The notes under the pieces were generated by a model that made no database searches, was not told the DNA's origin, and was given only the letters and a program-made list of their open reading frames with translations. A program made the position numbers and the translations under genes. Shown one piece after another: positions 56,281 to 64,000 of a stretch of 64,000 nt of DNA. How positions within the stretch are numbered: the stretch's first letter is position 1; every line of letters starts with the position of its first letter. The stretch lies in contig JAJEKV010000057.1 of NCBI GenBank assembly GCA_021234155.1, positions 2,015,821-2,079,820 on the forward strand, given 5' to 3'. Source of the stretch: Isoetes taiwanensis (Eukaryota; Streptophyta; Lycopodiopsida; Isoetales; Isoetaceae).

Positions 56281-57930
56281 CTTGAATCATAGTTCAAAGT
56301 TTTTGACAATCAATTCAATCCTTGACATTTGGAACAAAATCTATTTATATTTGCTTAATATTCGATCACGTTACAGAAAAATTCCATTTGCAAGTCTTCT
56401 CTGGCTATATCTGTTCTGTCTATACATAAAGAACTTGGGGACTCATTTTCTGGCTATACAGATAGAAATTGTAAATGCTTATGTTACAAGTAATAACAAA
56501 GAACCTCAGCTCAAAGTTGTATTAATATGCCTTACTTCATGCTTTTTCCTTTAATAAATAGAATGTGCAATTTTAAAAACTTTTTGACATGGTACATAGC
56601 AAACTACGAAAGTGCATGCTCCTCTTGAGAAGAACGTAAGGAAGATATAGACTCACCCATGTAGTTAGCTTCAACATCGATAATAGCCAATAGAACAAAA
56701 CTATACCAAGGCACCTGCGCTTTGAGTTAAGCTGATGTTATTTTACCATACGGCATGAATGCTCAGAGTGCAACAATGAAGATTGTGTATTTTGGCTTCT
56801 CAATAATAAAAGTTTCAACCACTATGACATGCAAGGAAGAAAAATCCCAGGGCATGATCAGTTTTGTTATGAACCACATTGAAAATCCTGATCAGTGATA
56901 TTATAATAATAATAATAATATAATAATATGTGTCTAGCTCACGTAGGGCCTCGAGAGAAGAAAGAGCATGAACAAAATGAAATAAACAACCAAGGTTTGT
57001 GTGGAGCTTATTTTGTCTGTAGAGCGCTATGGATCCACAAATAATAGCCATCAATAAATAATTGAACCAGGATTGAGCCGTAGGTGCATTTATTCCTGCA
57101 TTACACATATCCATAACCCAGATCACAAACTCAAGGACTCGAAGGGGAAAGCCATGAATGGGAGGAAAATATAATATACAAGAATTTAGCGCTGGCGGAG
57201 CCAGCGCCTTTTGCACCCCTGGGAGTTTCAATAATTGTGGTTTGTCAAGTGCATAAATGAGCTCTATTGCAAAATAAAATAACGTAAAAACCAGAGTTGT
57301 AGATATGGGTGATACCTTGCTAAATTGGAGAGGGACTCAATAGAGAAAAGAGAGGAGGAGAAGATGGTTGAGGATCTGGCATATTATTGGAATATGATGA
57401 AGTGAATGATTGTCAACAAATGTTTATCTTGGCTTTCAATGAAAAAATGGCAAATTGTGTTGTTTGAAAATAGGATCAATAATTTTAATCTATTTCTAGA
57501 GCCGTGATGCAAAGTTGCTATTAGTTTTCTTTTAACTTATAGATTTCATACATCTACATATGATTTGTTCGCAATCTGGGTTGCAAGAAATAAACATCTG
57601 GATTTCAAAATGGCGATTGCATATACGTGCCCTTGGTCATAGCCCATGGTTCCCCCTTGAGACTAGGACACTTCCACTTTTTTCGTGGACTTCCTCACAC
57701 TATCTTCTTGCTATTACAACTATTTGAAATGGTTGATGAGAGGGAGGTCGAAACTTTTAAGATTAAATTGCAAGTGTGAAAATGCAAGTTGTTATGTAGC
57801 AATTCAAAAGGTTCTAAAATTGCCCATATATGAAAAGAAAGACAGAACGTTTTAATACAATAAGCATTGGGTATCACCACACATCCTATAATGACTTGCA
57901 AAAATAACCAATTGATGCAAAAATAACCAA
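56281..57930. other. Spacer; (TAA)n at 56902-56930
   Basis: No gene was recognised. The 138-residue minus frame 57231-56815 runs into an Ile tract encoded by the AAT microsatellite. It could be the end of a decayed LINE, but no RT motif supports that. Confidence 0.4.
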
Positions 57931-58203
57931 TTGATGCCTATTGCAAAAGCTTTGGGCAGCAAATGGAGTATTTCTAGATTTGCCAATCTTAGTCTACTTA
58001 AGTGGACTGCAATTATCTCAGTAAAAGAAAACCTCACAGATGGCAGGGGAGCCCCTGACTTATTTGACAGAATGCAACCATCATTTATGAACTGCAATAA
58101 AAATGTTTACATTGCTATTCTTAAAGCATGTGCCATGAGAGAAGCTATTGCGCAAGGCAGGTTGCTCCATTACCATTACCAAATTGTAAGAAGGGACACT
58201 TGA
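57931..58203 (+). pseudogene. Pentatricopeptide repeat (PPR) gene fragment
   Basis: PPR proteins bind organellar RNA and direct editing, splicing or stability. The 90-residue frame reads LLKWTAIISV, APDLFDRMQ, NVYIAILKACAMREAIAQGR and LLHYHYQIVRRDT. This is a PLS-type repeat unit, corresponding to WTAIISGY, ALDLFxxMQ, ILKACAxxxALxxGRxxH in intact proteins. The spacing between helices is altered and there is a stop after residue 90, with no further repeats on either side. It is therefore an isolated fragment, perhaps a retrocopy or a TE-captured piece. The Met at 57931 is not meaningful. Confidence 0.7.
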
Positions 58204-60454
58204 GAATGACATATCCCATCTATTTCATCTGCTAAATTGCATAGCCATTATTTGTTTCATTCCAGCCATGAACCATCTCATTAAAATGCATATCAATATG
58301 GCTCATCATATATATTAATTTGCATTTGAACTGCAATTCCTTAATGCAATAAATTATGTCTTTATCTAGTTTTCAATTCATTTTTAGTTGCTTTTGGTAC
58401 ATCCGCAGAGGAATTTTCATTGAGATTGGAGAAAGCAGAGAGAACTAAAGACTTTCAACAAAAAAATACCTTTGAAAAGCTCAGCATCATTTCCCTATGC
58501 CATGTACAGTTCCATAGCAATTGCAGATTCTATTCTGCCTGACATGAATTTTGCACACAATATTGCTTGCATGAATGTAAGTCTGCTGCTGCTGTGGAAT
58601 AGGTGCATATTTGCTCAAAAGCAAATTTTCCAATGCAATGTTTATACAACGCTCTTAAAGCACAAAAACTTCTCCAAAATCATGAGTTCCTAAGCAAAGA
58701 CAATCGGTTTCTCATATATGAAACTTAAGCCAATTGATGGGTTTCTCAGAAATAAGCTTTCGGGTCCCTTGTTCAGCCTTGAGGCACATCTCTTAAATTA
58801 ACTAATAACGTGTCATCATACTCCTGCCTCATATGTCATCCCTCCAGCATGTAATCAGGAAAATTGGGCAAGCAAGAGTTGGTTGAAAATCCTTCACGTC
58901 TGCTCGTGCCAAAGTTCAATTTTGTGGTAATATGCTGACCAAACATGTTAATCCATCGAAGACAAAAAATGGTGACAAATACTATTTGAGCAACACTGTT
59001 GGCATTTTTCGGGCACTCAATATTTTCCACGAATGTTGAGATCAAAAACATATATTATAGTATCCTGGGCGGAATCCTATAGTCGAGTTCTTGGCAACAG
59101 AGTGGCATCTGTTTGCAGAACAGACTAATTTTGGGGAACTATAGATCAAAAGAACTATGGCAGATCCGTTATTTGTGAATGCAGAGTGATGGCCCTTGTC
59201 ATCAAACAGGACACGTTGCCTAGTTTCTACTAGTAAAAGGCATCAGCTTCCGGTCAAGAGCATAGATCTGGGACAGCCCATTCCGCTGTCGTCTTTGTAA
59301 TGTATCAAAAGGGCATGGTTGCCCTACTGGTCTTATACGCAGAGGGAAGACCATCTGATCCTCATATATGCCAAAACAAATCTGATTTTTGTGCTATCTC
59401 TTGCCATATTCTCTAGAATCAGATTCAAAGTGACCCAGAATTACTTGGCTTCATCCTTGCTAAAGACAGAGAGCAAAGGTTGGGGCAAACTAAGTTTTAG
59501 CACCACAGAATTAATTCGATGTCAGGCCTTATTGCCTTAGATATTACAGAGATAGCAACTCACCAGGGTCTTTTCTAGCTCAGTCTGGCCGTTTGGTGCT
59601 AGGCGATGTAGAGCTTCTGCAAGGAGTACAACAAATACAGCTAAATGGCAGTTTATTTTGTGCAAATGAACTGGAGTAGGATACGTCTCTACTCGTGTTA
59701 CATAGGATCAGCTGGACCAGGCCTTGGGAGGCTTCTAAACAATGTTCCAATGTGAATTATGTCTTAGAAAGCTTTCCTGTGCAGAACAAAGGTACTTATA
59801 AGAAGCTAGACAAACTTTTGATCAGAAGGAATTTGAATGTTTGAAAGCAAATCCTTTCATAAGCATTACTGGTGCATTTTCAAGCATGCTGCTCTTGACG
59901 AAGGTGAAAGACTTTGGCTGCAATCACAATCCAAATGTTCAGTATTCCCTACACGTAAGTATAACATGTAACCTTCTTTCTAGACTAGAAATGAAGAAAG
60001 GAAGTTTTAAGGTACTTGACTAACCTCCTTGCACTTCGAAAGATTCTGTTAAGGGATTAAGACCCAAAATAAATTCAGAATCTTGCTTTTGCTTTTTGCA
60101 GACAATGAAGGCTGCTTGGACAAACAAATAGTATGTTATAAATCAAAAAACATAAGAAGTCACCATGAGAATTACAACAATATTGCTAAGATACCTTTGT
60201 GGATTACACAATGCAAGTAGAAATCAAGCTTCAAGCATCTTCCTAAGGAAACATCAATATGTGTGTGAGCTTTCTGCAAATTATAGATCTGCTCGCCATT
60301 ACTTTGCTTACCTTAATCCTCCAGCACGATTATCCTAAAGATCAAAATCTCATAGCATGCAAAATGTAGAAGCATTTGGGATTCTCAAATAGAGAGTACA
60401 AATAATCCCCAAGAAAACTTATTCAGCACAACCCTTAAATTCCTTGACCAACCT
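58204..60454. other. Spacer without recognised gene
   Basis: Several short frames (58472-58693, 58836-59051 minus, 59319-59540, 59841-60023) show no domain and no consistent splice pattern. Exons of an unrecognised gene cannot be excluded. Confidence 0.4.
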
Positions 60455-61083
60455 TTGCGAAATTACAGCCTCTGTGCAGGGAATGTAGAACCACAGGAAT
60501 GCAATAATTTCCGAGTCGAATTTTCCATCTATTTCGACTTACAGCCGAAAGCAAAGAGCTGGGTTGCCAAAATTATGATATATCCAGAAGGACATAGACT
60601 CTGCGAAATATTCGAGCGGAAAGCGGAAGCAGATTTTCCACCACAGCCTCCGTCAGAAAAGGCTCTGCGAAGATTGGTCTTGGCAGGGACCGGAAGCAAT
60701 TGGTATCGGAAAAACACCGATAATTTTTTTCCTGCTAATTTCTGCCGGTAGATTGCAAGGGCGGGGGCACTAGATTTGTAGTCAATCCAGGAGTATTACT
60801 TAGCGGGCAAATAAAAGGGATGGAGGAGTATTAGTGGGCAACTTGCCCAGAGGAGCTGTGAGATCTCTAACCTGTATCTTTGTGCCCAAATCAAGCTTCC
60901 GATCATGCTCCCACGACTTTCTGCTGCTTCGTACCCAAATCGAAATTCACTAGGAAACAATTAAACTTTAAATTGATGCTTGAAATCATAGAACCCTACC
61001 TGATTCAGGCGCAGGGCGAATTCAAGAGCAGGGGCTTCAAACGCTCCGAAATGGCCACGCCGGAAACGTTCGCCGGAAAATGA
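60455..61083. other. Region with two unassigned ORFs
   Basis: The plus frames 60455-60751 (98 residues) and 60880-61083 (67 residues) have mixed composition and no recognised domain. On the minus strand, GT sites at about 61000 and 60870 could delimit exons reading ALEFALRLNQ and HDRKLDLGTKIQ, so a minus-strand gene start is an alternative. GC content is higher than in the neighbours. Confidence 0.3.
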
Positions 61084-61149
61084 TGATAATTCCAAAAACA
61101 ACTCCGGTTCGAATAATTTTATATTTAGTCAGATAAGAGGTGAATCCAA

Positions 61150-61920
61150 TGGCCAAACATTCATGAGGGGGCTCGTACCTCCACCATGAAAAATATAAAT
61201 CTCAAACTTGAACTATACATAGCACTACAAGACCATAGTACTTGGGGGGCTCTTACCTCCATAACCGCAATCACAACCACAAGATATTAAAGAACAATCC
61301 ATAGGTAGCCAAACATTCATGAGGGCCCTCGTACCTTCACCTAAAAAAATATAAATCTCAAACTTGAACTATACATGGGGGGACTGACACCACCACCAAG
61401 CATGTTAGTACATGTCAAGGGATTGAACCCTTGACCACTAGCCTTGGGGCTTGCCTCTTTGCCATGCATCACAACCAAGTAGGTTGAGCATTACAAGTAT
61501 AATAAAGCCTAAGCAAGACCCTCAAGGGGGAAGTGAACCTCCACCATAAAACAAAGCCTGCAAACATAAAACTAACATAACCATAGCACTTGGGGGGGAC
61601 TCTTACCTCCACCAAGTGTATCATACATACTAAGGGTTTGAACCCATGATCACTAGCCTTGGGGCATGCCCCTTAGCTAAGCACCATAGCACTAGGGCTA
61701 GGCAATAAGATATAGAACAAAAAAGAACAACTCATTGGTAGCCAAGGTAGAGGGGCACTGAAAACATACAATTAGAACATACCACCACCACCAAGGAGGG
61801 GGCCAAATACCACATACGAAATTGAACCCACAAACTGATGCCCCAAGATATTGGGACTAGACCCCTTAACCCATTAAGGCAAGGAGGATATGTAGAAAAA
61901 AACACCAACCACTAGGGGAT
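61150..61920. repeat. Degenerate repeats with three tRNA-like boxes (minus)
   Basis: A roughly 60-bp unit, CCAAACATTCATGAGG then TCTCAAACTTGAACTATACA, occurs at 61153 and 61309. Phrases like GGGGGCTCTTACCTCC recur at about 61245 and 61590. On the minus strand three modules pair an A box (TGGCAAAGAGG, TAGCTAAGGGG, TGGGTTAAGGGG) with a B box (GGTTCAATCCC, GGTTCAAACCC, GGTTCAATTTC). The gap is about 25 bp in the first two and somewhat longer in the third. Approximate spans are 61419-61464, 61634-61679 and 61820-61875. They look like relics of one tRNA-derived repeat. Confidence 0.5.
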
Positions 61921-61998
61921 ATAAAAAGGAAAAAACATTGTAACTTCCAATGGAAACCTAACCTTGTTTAAATAGGAAACCTTACCTTAAAAAGTTAT

Positions 61999-62240
61999 CA
62001 CTACAATAAACGGGGGAGATAATGCTTCAACGGGAAAATTATGGTGTAGATAACGTCCTGGCCCGAGGACGTTACCTACAAAAAAATTTGAGGGCCAACG
62101 AAAATGCCGAGGGAGTGCGCGCAGCGCACGCCCGAGGCATTTTCGTTGGCCCGAAAATTTTTTTGTAGGTAACGTCTGAGGGCCAATGCTATCGCCTTAA
62201 CCCTCGGTTCGAGGGTTTGCTCGGGGCGAGCGAGAGGAGG
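61999..62240 (+). mobile_element. CACTA-like end with large hairpin
   Basis: CACTACAATAAACGGGGGAG at 61999 resembles the CACTACAA termini of plant CACTA transposons. Close inside is AACGTCCTGGCCCGAGGACGTT (a short palindrome) and then a 109-bp inverted repeat (62068-62176). The opposite terminus (TTGTAGTG) was not found in the window, so the element either extends past the right edge or is a relic. Confidence 0.5.
62068..62176. repeat. 109-bp hairpin, 46-bp arms
   Basis: The arm from GACGTTACCTACAAAAAAAT matches the inverse of the arm ending GTAGGTAACGTC, with about four mismatches over 46 bp. The loop region is AGTGCGCGCAGCGCACG, itself palindromic. The whole could extrude as a cruciform or be transcribed into a hairpin RNA. 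Confidence 0.85.
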
Positions 62241-62244
62241 AGGT

Positions 62245-62520
62245 GTGTTCACGGATCTTTAGGAGCAGGCGTGAGAGGAAGCAAAAGGAAGCGTGTTTTC
62301 ACGGATCTTAGGAGCGAGGCGAGAAAGCGTAAGGAAAGTGTTCACGGATCTTAGGAAGCAGAAGGAAGCAGGTTCGCCGGATCTTAGGAGCAGAAGGAAG
62401 CAGGTTCGCAGGATCTTAGGAGCAGGTTCGCAGATCTTAGAAGAAAACCACAGGAGCAGGGCCGGATCTTAGGAGCAGGGGGCTGGAAGCAATGTTTCTT
62501 AGGATCTTAGGGCAGCTTCT
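62245..62520 (+). repeat. Minisatellite with GGATCTTAGGAGC core
   Basis: GGATCTTAGGAGC (or GGATCTTAGG) recurs about eight to nine times at irregular 30-60-bp spacing, alternating with AGAAGGAAGCAGGTTCGC. Confidence 0.75.
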
Positions 62521-64000
62521 GCTCTGTTTCTAACTTAGAAACTTCGGATTTTCAGCAAACTGTCGGATTTTTAGCAAACTCTGGATCAGTTCGGGCCTGC
62601 CCAAGAGATAAACGCTGTTCTTGATATTATCCTAGGGTGTTATGAGGATTTCATGCGTAACAGTCTAGGATGTTATAGAAACAGCATAAAATGTCTGCCG
62701 GTGAAGCTGTTACTAGCAAATAACATCACTGTATCACTGTAATCAACGGCTGAGATTGCATCTCAGCCTGTAAACCTGAGAACCAGGGCGTTAAGGAGAT
62801 AGTAAACACATGTGGCACGTGTATCAGGCTTCACCTGCCTCTGAACTGCCCATACGAAAAATGATGGCGGGAGGACTAGCTGGCAGTACGACACTTACTG
62901 AGCTGTCTTTTTCTGAGTCTTCTTACCTGAAACGCCATGGGCCCACTCCGGTGATCCAGAACAGAGGCTTCAGCTACGGCGCTACTTCCAATCCCCAATC
63001 TGCTCTATGCAAGCTGCATGCCTTCAATCTTTGCATGCCTATTCCGGCCTTTTGCATGTCATGCATGTCTGCTTTCCTATAAATCAGAGATTTCAAATCC
63101 GGTCAGGATTTCCAAAAGAGAGAGATCTAGTTGGCATAGAACGCCGTTCTGTGCCATTAGAACGGCAGAACGCCGTGTTCAGGAAGCATCCGTGCCTCCG
63201 TGCCGTTGAAAACCCTAAAACATGGGAAACTTTGGTGTTGGCAAGAACGCCGTGCAGAACGGCGTTCTGCCCCAAAATCATCCGTTCTGAATGCAAAGCA
63301 CGCCAAACTAAATTTTTACCGCCAAAAACTTGCAGAAGAAAGTTTATTTCCTCCCGATTCTTGGGGAGGCATATCCGCATTCTATAATCAGCAGCAAAAC
63401 TCCCGCATCTGCTGTTGCTGCTCGAAATTCAGCGGCTGAAGGCGTTTTCACATGGAAGGAAGACTTTGAGGTAAGAATCTTACAGTAATTCATTCGAAGT
63501 TTATACACATTGAACAAGGTTTATGCCCTTTCCCATAAGCTCCTGCATCATTCCCTCTTCAATCTTCTCTTCAATCTTCTGAAGAAGCACACTTGTTATT
63601 GTGTATATATTTCAACTCCAGAGAAATCAAATCCACAACCCTCTTGAGCAATATTTTCCATTTCAGCTCCCAAATCCGTTTTGTAAAGACCTATTTTAAG
63701 TTGTCTGTGGAGAATATTTACATCGGATCTTGAGCATCATGCTGTAACGTTGTCACCAGCTTACTGATGCCTTCAAGCATTTCAACATATCAATGTTGTA
63801 GGTCAATAGAAATGCCTTTTCTCTTTTCAGTATTTTCTGCACAAACTACTCACTCTTTGACTGCAAGGAGCTTATGATTTTGCTGGAAACATGCTTATAC
63901 ATGTTGTGCAGCTTTGGACAAACTTTTACAAATCTTTCCAGTAGGTCAAGAACAGTTCTCTGTGCATATTCATGTGCAGCAACTATAACGCTTGCATGCT
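62521..64000. other. No recognised gene; GAACGCCGTTCTG motif cluster
   Basis: AGAACGCCGTTCTG-type motifs in both orientations occur at 63139-63152, 63157-63178 and 63246-63275. GCATGC/CATGCA motifs cluster at 63008-63070. Overlapping plus and minus frames at 63007-63439 reflect this repeat structure and do not resemble a protein family. The last 500 bp is AT-rich without features. Confidence 0.45.

Noticed and set aside
56815-57231. LINE C terminus
   Set aside because: The frame runs into an AAT microsatellite as LINE ends do here, but no RT, Cys-His or conserved terminal sequence supports it.
63007-63439. Overlapping ORFs of up to 126 residues near the right edge
   Set aside because: Frames on both strands are kept open by repeated GAACGCCGTTCTG-type motifs; translations resemble no family.

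Overview
The window looks like intergenic nuclear DNA of a large, repeat-rich land-plant genome. Supporting signs are Ty3 and Copia elements primed by initiator Met tRNA, plant LRR receptor-kinase and PPR fragments, AAACCCT-type telobox sequence and AT-rich spacers. A seed-free plant, probably a fern, is my best guess. It rests on the PPR style and on a transposase-like protein with a WNFLGSGHGKG motif, a family I associate with such genomes. No intact host gene was recognised; almost every recognisable coding stretch is a broken transposon gene or a captured gene fragment.

Layout. 1-8.6 kb: decayed Ty3/gypsy chromovirus (gag, protease, RT/RNase H, integrase, chromodomain). A 1,496-bp TTAA-flanked inverted-repeat element interrupts it, and a tandem LTR-plus-tail duplication follows it. 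8.9-18.5 kb: a third diverged LTR, a tRNA-derived SINE, two LINE pieces on the minus strand (10.9-12.7 kb endonuclease part, 14.6-16.0 kb RT/3' part) and several LINE 3' tails, each ending in a different microsatellite. 18.66-20.63 kb: an inverted-repeat element carrying a captured CLV1/BAM-like LRR receptor fragment. 21.8-24.3 kb: many short two-copy tandem duplications and a 554-bp miniature LTR retrotransposon (TRIM) whose LTRs each contain a tRNA-Ala-like sequence.

24.6-54.84 kb is a nested stack. The outermost layer is a Copia element (LTR at 24.64-24.94 kb; gag/protease resume at 53.45 kb). It is split by a 28,490-bp LTR element with 1.5-kb LTRs, target duplication ATGTC and no recognisable pol, so LARD-like. 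The LARD contains five exactly 72-bp palindromic modules. It is itself interrupted by an inverted-repeat element with captured LRR exons (27.78-33.77 kb), a 9.7-kb DNA transposon with a ULP1-like protease remnant and a divergent transposase-like gene (35.078-44.781 kb), and a LINE (46.8-49.3 kb).

54.84-64 kb: an unclassified GC-rich block, a PPR fragment, unassigned sequence, repeats with degenerate tRNA-like promoter boxes, and a CACTA-like end with a 109-bp hairpin.

The genes do not form a pathway; what links the parts is transposition. The LARD LTRs resemble the Ty3 LTRs, which suggests an autonomous/non-autonomous pair. The SINE shares a 3' tail with the LINEs. Two different inverted-repeat elements have each captured LRR receptor ectodomain pieces. 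The strongest candidates for something undescribed are the tRNA-bearing TRIM, the 72-bp LARD modules and the 9.7-kb DNA transposon. All assignments come from reading by eye; no database search was run.
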